DNA of 64,000 nucleotides, from contig JAIUPH010000040.1 of the NCBI GenBank assembly GCA_020161065.1, positions 61,961 to 125,960 on the forward strand, given 5' to 3'. The position numbers and the translations under genes are program-made. Below, piece after piece: positions 18,172 through 26,276 of the stretch; position 1 is the first letter of the stretch, and each line of letters starts with the position of its first letter. The stretch is from Pseudomonadota bacterium. Lineage in GTDB: Bacteria > Pseudomonadota > Gammaproteobacteria > Burkholderiales > Burkholderiaceae_C. The notes below the pieces were generated by a model. The model saw only the letters and a list, made by a program, of their open reading frames with translations. It did no database searches and had not been told where the DNA came from.

Positions 18172-19302
18172 TCAGGCGGTGCGCTGCTTCAGGCGCTGCG
18201 CCAGGCACCAGGCCAGGTTGCGCCAGAACACCAGCGCCGCGGCCGGCGGCAGCGCGGCCAGCGCCGCGGGGCTGAACTGCAGCAGCCTGGTGCCCGGCAC
18301 GGCGGCCACCAGGTCGGCGCTGCGCGGCTCGCCGGTGACGAAGGCGATTTCGCCGAAGGGCTCGCCCGGCCCCATGGCGCCGACCACGCGGCCGTTGATC
18401 ACCGCGTGCACCACGCCGGCCGCGACCACGCCCAGCAGGCGGCCGCCGTCGCCTTGCGCCAGGATACGATCGCCCACCGCGCTGTCCAGCGTCAGGCTGC
18501 CGGCCAGCAGCGCCTGCACCTCGGCGTCCGACAGGCCGCGGCTGAGCAAGGCATGCACCGGCCGCTCGCCTTCGTCGGCGGCCGGCTGGTAGGCGGCCAC
18601 GCCGGTGTCGATGCGGCCATGGCGGCGCTCGAAGTCGCGCCACCACGGCAGCGTGGGGTCGTCGTCGCCGAAGTCGCCGGCCTTGACCAGCAGGCGCAGT
18701 GGCGAGTGCACGGCCTCCAGGTGGGCGCGGTCGGCGGCCAGCAGCACCAGCGGGATGCGGTAGCCGCCATAGGCGCTGGCCCGCATCGGCGCCAGCGGCC
18801 GCGCGCCCAGCCGCAGGTAGCGCTGCAGCAGCGCCGGCTCGGCGATGAAGGACGCCACGCTGGCGCCGTCCTGCAGATGCAGGCGCAAGGACTCGGCCAG
18901 CAGCACCAGCCCGGCCGCCGTCTTGCGCGCTTCGGGCAGCAGCGCGAAGAAGGTGACGACCACCGTGCGCTCCAGCACCGCCGGGCTCAGCCGGTCCAGC
19001 GCATAGGCGCCGACCGTGGCGGCCACGCCCAGCAGGTGCCGCGCCTCGGTGGTCTGCAGCACGCCCACCATGCGGCCGCCTTGGCGGTCGCGCACGCCCC
19101 AGGCGCGCGTCGGCGGCGTCGTGCCGCCGAAGGCCGGCGACGCCCAGGGGTCGTCGCCGACGATGCGGTGCAACTCTTCGCCGCGCACCGCGCGCAGCAG
19201 CGCGCTGCCGTCGTCGAGATCGGCGCCGCCGCCGATCGGCGCGGCCGCATAGCGGCCGGTCATCACGTCCCATTGGCCGCGAAGGGTTTGCAGCAGGTTC
19301 AT
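18172..19302 (-). CDS. FeeM/GNAT-like domain fused to cyclic-nucleotide-binding domain
   Basis: Counted from the ATG at 19302 the protein has 376 residues; the frame is open to a TTG at 19380. Residues about 1-230 look like an N-acyl-amino-acid-synthase or autoinducer-synthase type GNAT fold (TFFALLPEARKTAAGLVLL, then a YGGYRIPLVLLA segment). Residues about 255-370 form a cNMP-binding fold with the phosphate-binding cassette PGEPFGEIAFVTGEPRSADL. It would sense cAMP or cGMP and could acylate a small molecule. Its gene precedes the BBE/LodA-like operon on the same strand, and the cyclase lies at the other end. The N-terminal assignment is tentative. Confidence 0.6.
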   Translation of the reverse strand: MNLLQTLRGQWDVMTGRYAAAPIGGGADLDDGSALLRAVRGEELHRIVGDDPWASPAFGGTTPPTRAWGVRDRQGGRMVGVLQTTEARHLLGVAATVGAYALDRLSPAVLERTVVVTFFALLPEARKTAAGLVLLAESLRLHLQDGASVASFIAEPALLQRYLRLGARPLAPMRASAYGGYRIPLVLLAADRAHLEAVHSPLRLLVKAGDFGDDDPTLPWWRDFERRHGRIDTGVAAYQPAADEGERPVHALLSRGLSDAEVQALLAGSLTLDSAVGDRILAQGDGGRLLGVVAAGVVHAVINGRVVGAMGPGEPFGEIAFVTGEPRSADLVAAVPGTRLLQFSPAALAALPPAAALVFWRNLAWCLAQRLKQRTA

Positions 19303-19633
19303 GCGGTCCTCGGCGGTCGGGTCCTCGGCGGTCGATGTGGCGATGCAAGGATAGGAGCCAGCGCGCGACTCTAGAATCAATCAGCACCACGTCGTCGAAC
19401 GCCATTGAAACTCGCCACCTGCGAGTGCGATTGCGGTCCCATGTAAGTTCAACGAGGATCAAGCCCCAAGCGCAACTCGTTGATGCGCTTGAGATTCTCG
19501 TTCACCGCGGTCCATACGGTGTCACGCCGCCGATGGCGAAATGGGTAGCCAAGTGGGTAGCTAGCGGGTAGCTAGCCGGGTAGCTAGCAACCTACATTGG
19601 GGCAGACATCAACAGGCCTAGGAGGCCCGTGAA
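19303..19633. other. Non-coding junction between chromosome and island
   Basis: No convincing complete gene is seen. A short minus-strand open frame from about 19545 down to a stop at 19449 ends in NENLKRINELRLGLDPR and reads like the 3' end of a gene, possibly one cut by island insertion, but I do not recognise it. No tRNA was found, although P4-type integrases often sit beside one. A short tandem repeat lies at 19543-19588. Confidence 0.4.
19543..19588 (+). repeat. Tandem GGGTAGCTAGC repeat upstream of the integrase
   Basis: Three exact copies of GGGTAGCTAGC are at 19555-19565, 19566-19576 and 19578-19588, with a partial copy GGGTAGC at 19543. They end 45 bases before the integrase start. 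Short direct repeats beside an integrase can be arm-type binding sites, but that is inference. Confidence 0.8.
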
Positions 19634-20890
19634 GTGCGTCAGCGCAACCTTCTTGACGACGTCCAGATCCGTCACTGGATTGCAAGGGGCGAGCCCGTTG
19701 CAAAGTCCGATGGCGACGGACTGACCTTCACCCTGTCCAAAGCGGGAACCGCGGCATGGGTGTTTCGCTACCGGAACGCCGGGACCCGACGCAAGGAGGT
19801 CACGCTTGGCAACTACCCCGACCTCACACTTGCCGCGGCTCGGAAGCTCGCTCGTGAACGCCGGGTTGACATCGACAAAGGGCGCGACCCGGCAGCCGAC
19901 AAGAAGCTGGAAAGGATGCGCGCCCAGCAGGCCTGGACCGTGCGCACGCTCGCCGAGGACTACAAGACCAAGAAGCTGACCACCCCGCCGCTCGCCGAGG
20001 GAACCGTGTACTACCGGCGATGGGACATCGACAAAGTCATCGTCCCGAAGCTCGGCTCCCTCGAAGTTCGGCAGATCGTGCCGGCGGACATCGTTCACAT
20101 CCTCGAGAGCAGCAAGCGCTCGTGGACGATCTGCAAGCGAATCCTGACCTCGGCCAAACAGCTCTTTGGGCATGCTTGCGGCAAGAGGCTCATCGACTAC
20201 AACCCATGTGCCGGCATCGAACTCGTTGCGCTGATGGGCGCTCGGCCTCCCGTGCGCAAGCGGGTCATGCTCACTGAAGAGGAGCTTCGGACTCTGCTCA
20301 AGGACGTGGATGACATCGGCCTTGCAAACGCGCTTGCGCTTCGGATCCTGCTCGCGACTTGTGTTCGATCCATCGAGTTGACGAAGGCTCGCTGGGAGCA
20401 CATCGACCTGGAACGAGGTACCTGGTGGGTGCCGGAAGAATCCGTCAAGACTCGGGTCGGTTTCCTGGTCCCGCTTACCCCGACGGTCGTGACCTGGTTC
20501 CAGCGTTTGCATGAGTTGGCTGGCAATTCGACGTGGGTGCTGCCGGCACGAACGGCTCGCCGCGTCCGCCTCCAGGGAGACACCCATGTGGGCAAAACGA
20601 CCCTGTGGGCAGCCATCACTCGTGCATTCGAGCAAGGAAAGATCGACGTGCGGCGGTTTACACCGCACGACACCCGCAGCACCGCCAAGGGGCACATGCG
20701 AAACATGGGTGTCGCCAACGAGATCACCGAGTTGGCGCTGAACCACACCCTCAAGGGTATGGAGGCCATCTACGACGTACGGGAAGAGATCCCCGAGCGA
20801 CGCGCGGCCTTGGAACTCTGGGCTGCCTTCATTTCCGCTTGCGAGGCCGGTACCCCTTGGAACGTAGCACCGCTGCGCCGCGCGGCTTGA
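19634..20890 (+). CDS. P4-type tyrosine integrase (DUF4102 arm-binding domain)
   Basis: A 418-residue site-specific recombinase starting at GTG with a perfect AGGAGG at 19620-19625. The N-terminal arm-DNA-binding domain shows GLTFTLSKAGTAAWVFRYR and EVTLGNYPDLTLAAAR. The catalytic part has Arg in ATCVRSIELTKARW, the HDTRST box and a C-terminal EAIYD with the nucleophile Tyr. It would integrate and excise the island that follows. Codon use is less extreme in GC than the genes to the left, consistent with transfer. The attachment repeats could not be identified by eye. Confidence 0.92.
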   Translation: MRQRNLLDDVQIRHWIARGEPVAKSDGDGLTFTLSKAGTAAWVFRYRNAGTRRKEVTLGNYPDLTLAAARKLARERRVDIDKGRDPAADKKLERMRAQQAWTVRTLAEDYKTKKLTTPPLAEGTVYYRRWDIDKVIVPKLGSLEVRQIVPADIVHILESSKRSWTICKRILTSAKQLFGHACGKRLIDYNPCAGIELVALMGARPPVRKRVMLTEEELRTLLKDVDDIGLANALALRILLATCVRSIELTKARWEHIDLERGTWWVPEESVKTRVGFLVPLTPTVVTWFQRLHELAGNSTWVLPARTARRVRLQGDTHVGKTTLWAAITRAFEQGKIDVRRFTPHDTRSTAKGHMRNMGVANEITELALNHTLKGMEAIYDVREEIPERRAALELWAAFISACEAGTPWNVAPLRRAA

Positions 20891-20978
20891 GCTGACCAAC
20901 CCAGTTCTTCGTCGCACCGTTCCACTGTGCCAGCCGGGCGTATGGCGTGCGCCGCACACGTTCGGCCGGGCACTCAGG

Positions 20979-21518
20979 TCAACTGCGCATGCGGCACCGG
21001 GCGCGATAGATGCACGATGCGCACACTCGGCTCGTTGCCGGATAGTAAGGCGACTCCGTGCCCGCCAGAAGGGCTTCGCGCCGCGAGGCAAAGTCCCAAA
21101 CGACATGCGGCGACAAGAGCCTGACCGAATGCGCGCTGCGCCCGGCTGCCGACTCGACGACAACCCATGCGACGGGAGCGACACTTTCCCCTGTCTCGCC
21201 CTCCAGCGCAACGCGCTGCGCCGACAGTTCAATGATGTCCGATAGGTGGACCCTGTCGGCTTGTCGCGTCTTGAGTTCGACCAGAACGATTGGCCCGCTC
21301 TGCCCTCGGTACGCGCGATCCACGCGAGCTACCACCTGCCAGTCGTCACCCGACCTGAAAGTCCGCTCCGAGTAGGCGAGCGTGTGATCCTTCAACCCCT
21401 CGGGCATCCATCGATCCACCTGCACGGAGCGCCGGCGAACAAGGCGTGCCGCAGCCCACACCGCTGTCACGCAGACAACGCAGCCGGCGAGAAGAAGCCA
21501 GAGCTCAGCCGCTGGCAT
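20979..21518 (-). CDS. Membrane-anchored Cas4/RecB-like PD-(D/E)XK nuclease core
   Basis: A 179-residue protein. One N-terminal membrane helix (about 5-25) is followed by the nuclease core: Asp67 (RVDRAY), Glu81-x-Lys83 (VELKTR) and Gln101 (SAQRVAL). Three cysteines close the protein as C166-x2-C169-x5-C175, the C-terminal part of a Cas4-type 4Fe-4S site. The N-terminal cysteine that Cas4 proteins have is missing, but a matching C-x-R motif is in the overlapping upstream gene. The two may form one split nuclease. There are no CRISPR genes nearby, so an island-maintenance or exonuclease role is more likely. Confidence 0.62.
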   Translation of the reverse strand: MPAAELWLLLAGCVVCVTAVWAAARLVRRRSVQVDRWMPEGLKDHTLAYSERTFRSGDDWQVVARVDRAYRGQSGPIVLVELKTRQADRVHLSDIIELSAQRVALEGETGESVAPVAWVVVESAAGRSAHSVRLLSPHVVWDFASRREALLAGTESPYYPATSRVCASCIYRARCRMRS

Positions 21519-21963
21519 GGCTTGCCTCGCGATCGGCGAGCAGACGGGTGGCGAACCAAACCAACGGCCCGATCGCCGCCCTTACCGCAGACCGCGTCGC
21601 CGGCCATCTCTCCATTGTCCGGCACACCGCTGGCGCCAGTCGGTAGTAGGTAAAGATCAGACTCCGTCCTGCACGCGTGGGTCGAAGGTACCGATCGCGG
21701 AAGAGCCGCAGGACTTGCGTCTCCGGTCCGTCACCAAAGACATGCGTGGCAATGAAGCAGCGTCCTCGTCGCGCTGCTTCAGACTCGCCTTCAGACGCGA
21801 ACAGACGATGCGCCCGCAGCCCGCGCTGCAGGGCCACCCTCTGCGCGGGTGTTGGCCGCTTTCCCTCAAAGTGCTCGAAAACGACCAGCCGCTCGCAGAC
21901 TCCCATCTGCGACAACGTTGACGCGCTGACCGCGCGCTTCGCCTTGCGCTTGCGCCGCATCAT
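21505..21963 (-). CDS. Cas4 N-terminal-like segment with CFI-box C-terminal domain
   Basis: A 152-residue protein beginning with two Met codons behind GGAGCGGAGGA. Residues 12-55 (SASTLSQMGVCERL with Cys23/Arg25, then GLRAH with His52) match the beginning of Cas4/RecB-type nucleases, which need an N-terminal Cys and this His. Residues about 67-140 (CFIATHVFGDGPETQ, FRDRYLRPTRAGR, TYYRLAP) look like the CFI-box C-terminal domain seen in unrelated bacterial proteins. It overlaps the nuclease-core gene by 14 bases and the previous gene as ATGA. How the two halves work together is not known to me. Confidence 0.55.
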   Translation of the reverse strand: MMRRKRKAKRAVSASTLSQMGVCERLVVFEHFEGKRPTPAQRVALQRGLRAHRLFASEGESEAARRGRCFIATHVFGDGPETQVLRLFRDRYLRPTRAGRSLIFTYYRLAPAVCRTMERWPATRSAVRAAIGPLVWFATRLLADREASHASG

Positions 21964-22268
21964 TCCTCCGCTCCACCGTTGCTGACCTCGAACGCCTGGC
22001 TGGTCTGGCGCGCCACAGCTGGGTCCACGCTGGCATTCGGCGCCTTCAGCACGGCCGCCATCGGCGCCGGCACCGGCGCCGGAACGGTCATGCCGAGATG
22101 CCAATGCTGCGCCAGCAGGCCTTCATGGGCGAGGAACCGCAGCCGGTTGACGCGCTTGGGGCCCTTGTTGAATCGCATCAGGTCGTCGAACAGCCGTGGG
22201 TTGTCGTCGCGCGACAGCTCGAAGAGCAGCCTGACGCTGTGGTCCGCCTTCGTCTCGACCGCACTCAT
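21960..22268 (-). CDS. Small ParR/StbB-like partner of the ParM protein
   Basis: A 102-residue protein. Residues 12-50 (LLFELSRDDNPRLFDDLMRF, then KGPKRVNRLRFLAHEG) have the look of small ribbon-helix-helix-like adaptors found beside ParM/StbA genes. The C-terminal half is Pro/Ala-rich and probably disordered. Both ends overlap neighbours as ATGA, so it is translated with the actin-like gene before it. ParR-type proteins bind a centromere site and the actin filament; that role is inferred only from position and size. Confidence 0.5.
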   Translation of the reverse strand: MSAVETKADHSVRLLFELSRDDNPRLFDDLMRFNKGPKRVNRLRFLAHEGLLAQHWHLGMTVPAPVPAPMAAVLKAPNASVDPAVARQTSQAFEVSNGGAEE

Positions 22269-23299
22269 GCCCTGCCCCCTTCCGCCGCCGCAGCGCCTGC
22301 GCCCTGTGTGGCCGCTGCCACATGGTTGGAACCTGCGATCTGATACCCGCGCACGTTGGCGAACATCGGCTCCTTGACCTCCAGCACCTCGTGCGACGCG
22401 AACGCCTGCTTGACCGCTTTGCGGAACAGGAACGCACCACCGCCGACGAGGATCACGTTGCGCACGTCGTAGGCGGGTCCGATGCGGCGCATCATGGCCG
22501 CGACGGCCTGCCGGGCGATGCTCTCGACCATCGGTCTCATACGCGAAAGCTGATAGGTCTTCTGGTACACGGTCAACGCCTTGCCGGTCCTCAGCGCGTG
22601 GTCGATGCTGTCCAGGCCGGTGTAGGGCGAGCCGATCTCCACGCTCACGTCGTCCGCGATGAGGTTCAGGATGTCGGCCACGCCGCGGTCGACCGAGTGG
22701 CTGCGCTTGTGCGAGAGCTTCATGCCGCGCGCCACCAGCCAGTCGAAGGTGCGCGAGCCGGGGTCGATCACCAGGCTTTGTTCGTCCTGCATCGCGAGCA
22801 CGCGGTCGTGCTGGTCCGCGTAGTCGATCAGCGCGCCGTGCGGCTGGGCCATTGCCAGCGCCTTGCGCACGTGCACCGTCTTGCCGCCGCCCACGTTGTG
22901 CCGGCCGGTCATCAGCTTCTCGAGCGCGGCCTTGTCGGCGGCGAAGGTCGCCACGGGCAGGCCAACCACGAGAAGGTCGATGTGTTCCACCTTCATCGAG
23001 CGCATCGCCCCACGCGCCAGCGCCAGGTACTCGGGCGTGTCGATGTAGCGATGGTGGATCTGCGTGGCGCGGAACCCGTCGCCGGCAAGGACCACGTCCG
23101 GGCCGACCTCGTAGAAGACGCTCTTGATGGGAATCGCGAAGGTCCGTCGGCGTTCCGCACCCAGCGATGCCGACGGGTCGCGCGTGCTGAGGCAGGCGAG
23201 TGACGGGAAGCTGGCGCAGCGGATGTCGGCGTGGTTCCCGCCCGTCGTGTACTTGGTGTAGCCGAAGCCAACGTCGATGGCTCGGACGATTGCATTCAT
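22265..23299 (-). CDS. ParM/StbA-type actin-like partition protein
   Basis: A 344-residue protein of the actin/Hsp70 ATPase fold. The phosphate-1 motif is AIDVGFGYTKY (residues 7-17), and the phosphate-2 region is SLVIDPGSRTFDW. The adenosine motif VILVGGGAFLF lies near 290. Length and layout match StbA/ParM proteins that segregate plasmids and stabilise integrative elements. The start at 23299 has GGAG eight bases upstream. It leads a four-gene overlapping operon (ParM, ParR-like, and the two Cas4-like parts). The 1-kb gene-free stretch ahead of it could hold promoter and centromere. Confidence 0.82.
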   Translation of the reverse strand: MNAIVRAIDVGFGYTKYTTGGNHADIRCASFPSLACLSTRDPSASLGAERRRTFAIPIKSVFYEVGPDVVLAGDGFRATQIHHRYIDTPEYLALARGAMRSMKVEHIDLLVVGLPVATFAADKAALEKLMTGRHNVGGGKTVHVRKALAMAQPHGALIDYADQHDRVLAMQDEQSLVIDPGSRTFDWLVARGMKLSHKRSHSVDRGVADILNLIADDVSVEIGSPYTGLDSIDHALRTGKALTVYQKTYQLSRMRPMVESIARQAVAAMMRRIGPAYDVRNVILVGGGAFLFRKAVKQAFASHEVLEVKEPMFANVRGYQIAGSNHVAAATQGAGAAAAEGGRA

Positions 23300-24322
23300 G
23301 GAGTTGCTCCTACAGGACCTTAGAAGACCGTTCAGCATCGGACGACCGATGGCTGGCTCCCATGCGGAAGACTGTCGAACCGGGCGCGCTATCGCGATCA
23401 GGTCGCTCGCGACGTCGACCAGCGTGGAACGCGGCTCTCGGTGCACTCCCACCCCGCCGCCGCCGCAACGGCGCTTCCTCAAGTCGCTCCACGGTCGCAT
23501 CCGTCTCGGTCCCGTCAAGTGCCGCAGTCGCGCCAATGCCCCGCCAGGCCGTCCTTTCCTGGTCCATGGGAGACAGAGGTAGGAGAAAGGCTTGTCAACC
23601 CCTCTTGCCCTGTGAGCCGACCTCGATCACGGCGCGCTAATGGGCACATTTCGAGCTTGAGGTCGGCGTCGCGCTGGCACATGATTGCGGTGCGTCAAGC
23701 CGGTAGCTTCCACACCGGACGCGGCGCACAGTCGCCGTGTCGAAGGAAGCACCATCAGTCCAGTGACCTCGGTCGCCGAGGGCCTCGAGCCCCGGATCCG
23801 CGCGGACTTCGATCCGCCAAGTTCACCCACCAGCCGCCATGGCCCGCGAGGCCATGGACTGCGGCGCGCCTTCGGGCACCCGCCTCCTTTCCCCTGACGT
23901 TCCAGCTTCACGCGCCGCGGCCGCCTCGAGCGACTGCGACCCACGACACACCGGCTCGACCGGCATCCGTGGGACCTGCGTGAACGGACCGCCCACCGCG
24001 TTGGCTGCGGTGGTGCCTTTCGGTCCGGTTGAAACGTCCGCGTGCGGTCCCTCGATGGGCCGTCGTACGGGTGACGCCCGCACACCATGCCGCGCCCGCC
24101 CTCGGCCCCTGCCGAGCTGGCGTTGCGGTCCGCCCCGAGCGGACAGCCACGCGTGTACGCACCGTGTGCAAGGCGATCACTTTTACGAAGGCCTGGACGG
24201 TGCTGCCGTCCGAACCCTAGGCAACCGCGCGTGGGGACGCGCAACGACTCGATGCCTCGCCCCGCACCTGTCGGTCTCTCAACGGGCCACTCATTTCGAT
24301 TCATCGGCACCCGGAGGTCGCC
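23300..24322. other. One-kilobase intergenic region between parM-type gene and second integrase
   Basis: Open frames here lack ribosome sites and recognisable protein motifs, so I call no gene. The stretch separates two divergent transcription units. It is a natural place for the parM promoter, a centromere-like site or a transfer origin, but no clear iterons or nick-site motif were seen by eye. Confidence 0.45.
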
Positions 24323-25480
24323 ATGTCCCAAACCGATCCGCTCACCGTCGATCTCGACACCTTGCCGCTGCAGCCGCAGCGGTGCATGCACGTGCTGGCG
24401 TTGATCCTGCGCCGGCACAACTGGCAGCACGCCGTCAAGGCCAAGAACATCGGCCATCGCACCGCGCAGTCGCGGGGCCGGCTCTGTGTGTGGGTGTTCC
24501 GCTTCCTGCACCACAACCCGGTCAAGGCCTTCAAGCTCGACCCACGTTCGTTCAGCGGTCGCCATGCCGACTTCGTGCTGGCGCACTGGTGTGCCGAAGC
24601 CAAGGCCGGCCGCCTGGCGCCGGGCACGATCCCGACCTACTACTCGCACCTCAAGACCTTCACCCGCTGGATCGGCAAGCCCAAGCTGCTCAAGCCCATC
24701 CGGGCCTACTTCGACGACCCCGCGCTGTACCGGCGCAGTGGCATCACGACGGACGACAAGTCGTGGCGCGCGCTGGGCATCGATGTCCCCTCGGTGATCC
24801 GCGATGTCGAGGACTACGACGTGCACGCGGCGGCCAGCCTCTGGTTGATGCTTGCCTTCGGGCTGCGGTTCAAGGAGAGCCTGATGCTGCGTCCGCACGT
24901 CGACGTGGCGACCGCGCGCCAAGCCAAAGGCGATTCTGGATCGGATGGGGAGGACGGGAGCGCAGCGGTCCAGTACCTCGACACACACCGCGGCACGAAA
25001 GGCGGGCGGCAGCGCTACGTGCCGATCGACGATGCCTTGTGCCGGCATGCCGTCACCTACGCGTGCCACGTCGCCAAGGGCACGCAGGGCAGCGTCGGCG
25101 ACCCGAACCTGACGCTGGTCCAGGCGCTGCGCCGGTTGCGCTACGTGATGGAGCGCTTTGGCATCACGAAGCGCGATCTGCGCGTGGTTCCGCATGGCCT
25201 GCGGCACCAGTTCGCGGCCAGCCGCTACACCGAGCTGACCGGCTCGCTGCCCCCGGTGGCCGGCGGCCAGGGAGTCGCGGCGGACGCCGACAACGCCGCG
25301 CGGCAACGCGTGTCCGCCCTGCTCGGCCATGGTCGGCCGCAGATCACGAACGCGTATTTAGGTCAGTCCGCGGTTATGCGCAGCAAACCGACAGCCGGCT
25401 CGCCGGCCGATCTGGCCGCGCCTGCGACCGCCGAACCCGACGCCCCGCCGGTGGCCACCCCCTCCACTTCCACGCTTTGA
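24323..25480 (+). CDS. Integrase-domain protein (second tyrosine recombinase)
   Basis: A 385-residue protein with CCGGAGG ahead of the ATG. The N-terminal half (residues 30-120, KNIGHRTAQSRGR and YYSHLKTFTRWIG) matches the SAM-like core-binding domain of putative integrases. The catalytic half shows Arg in AFGLRFKES, the box HGLRHQF, then LLGHGRPQITNAYLG with His and the nucleophile Tyr. All the key residues of a tyrosine recombinase are in place. It stands apart from the island's end, so it may resolve dimers or move a sub-element. It is followed at 7 bases by an unknown gene. Confidence 0.78.
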   Translation: MSQTDPLTVDLDTLPLQPQRCMHVLALILRRHNWQHAVKAKNIGHRTAQSRGRLCVWVFRFLHHNPVKAFKLDPRSFSGRHADFVLAHWCAEAKAGRLAPGTIPTYYSHLKTFTRWIGKPKLLKPIRAYFDDPALYRRSGITTDDKSWRALGIDVPSVIRDVEDYDVHAAASLWLMLAFGLRFKESLMLRPHVDVATARQAKGDSGSDGEDGSAAVQYLDTHRGTKGGRQRYVPIDDALCRHAVTYACHVAKGTQGSVGDPNLTLVQALRRLRYVMERFGITKRDLRVVPHGLRHQFAASRYTELTGSLPPVAGGQGVAADADNAARQRVSALLGHGRPQITNAYLGQSAVMRSKPTAGSPADLAAPATAEPDAPPVATPSTSTL

Positions 25481-25487
25481 GGACACC

Positions 25488-26144
25488 ATGAAGCCCTACA
25501 AGCTGCCCTTCAGCCTACCGCCGGCGCTGCCGATGCCGTTCGACGCGGATGCGACCGTCGCCCCCGGTCTGTTCGCCAAGCCCGCGCTGCCCGTCGTGCG
25601 ATGCGAGCCCTTGGCCCGCGTCTGGTCCAAGGCGCTGCGCGATGGGGTCGCGGCGGCGGTCACGCACGACCATGCCCTGTTCGAGCGGCTCCCTGGCCGC
25701 CACGATCCGGAGTCGCTGAACGACATCTACACCGACTCACCGCTGGTAAGTCCCTGGACGCCCGCCAACCTGGCGCACCAGTTGCCGCCGATGGAGCGGG
25801 CCGGGATTCGTGCCTTGAGTCCCTCGCTGTGGCTGCTCGAATGGGACACGGGCGGCAGCCTGGTCTGGGAGCTGATCGTGCCCGCCCTGCTTGCCGACCC
25901 ACCACGCGCGGCGTTCTGGGCCGGGGCGATGGTCACCGCCTTCGGCCATGTCGAGGAGGATCGCGCGGCCTTCGCCAGGTTCGCCATTGCGGCGATACGC
26001 CGGCCGACCGTGGGGCTCGAGCTGGACATCCGCCAGACACCGTTCGGCATCTGGTGCCCGTGGCTTCCGCGGGCGACGCCAGCGGCTCGCCACGCCGCCA
26101 AGCGGTGGATGCTCGATCATCTGCTGGGCCTGCTGCGCACATGA
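25488..26144 (+). CDS. Hypothetical island protein
   Basis: I do not recognise this 218-residue protein. It begins with a Pro-rich MKPYKLPFSLPPALPMP, has no signal peptide or clear membrane segment, and is rich in Trp in its C-terminal half (SLWLLEWDTGGSLVWEL, FGIWCPWLPRA). It is seven bases after the integrase-domain gene and overlaps the next small gene as ATGA, so it belongs to that transcription unit. Confidence 0.6.
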   Translation: MKPYKLPFSLPPALPMPFDADATVAPGLFAKPALPVVRCEPLARVWSKALRDGVAAAVTHDHALFERLPGRHDPESLNDIYTDSPLVSPWTPANLAHQLPPMERAGIRALSPSLWLLEWDTGGSLVWELIVPALLADPPRAAFWAGAMVTAFGHVEEDRAAFARFAIAAIRRPTVGLELDIRQTPFGIWCPWLPRATPAARHAAKRWMLDHLLGLLRT

Positions 26145-26254
26145 GCGAAGAGATCGCGCCGTTCGACATCCCTGGCGACCACGACCTGTTCGCCGTGCCG
26201 CTGATGCTGGAACCCGTCACGGCCCTGCCACAGCCGGGAGGCGTGCTTCACTAG
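26141..26254 (+). CDS. Small hypothetical protein, 37 residues
   Basis: An acidic 37-residue frame (MSEEIAPFDIPGDHDLFAV onward) whose ATG overlaps the stop of the preceding gene as ATGA. The overlap and ordinary codon use support translation. Function is unknown. It ends 22 bases before the end of the convergent ParB-family gene. Confidence 0.45.
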   Translation: MSEEIAPFDIPGDHDLFAVPLMLEPVTALPQPGGVLH

Positions 26255-26276
26255 GGCCCGCCGTCCCGGCCCTCGA

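Noticed and set aside
12841-18592. Long plus-strand frames opposite the cofactor operon
   Set aside because: They lack ribosome sites and motifs, and the minus strand has consistent overlaps and recognisable domains over the same stretch.
19543-19588. CRISPR array
   Set aside because: The repeat unit is only 11 bases with no spacers, and no cas genes other than a Cas4-like nuclease are present.
19303-19633. A tRNA gene as integration site
   Set aside because: No cloverleaf or T-loop sequence was visible on either strand.
23627-25330. A minus-strand frame across the second integrase
   Set aside because: It is a shadow of the integrase-domain gene, which has all the catalytic residues on the plus strand.
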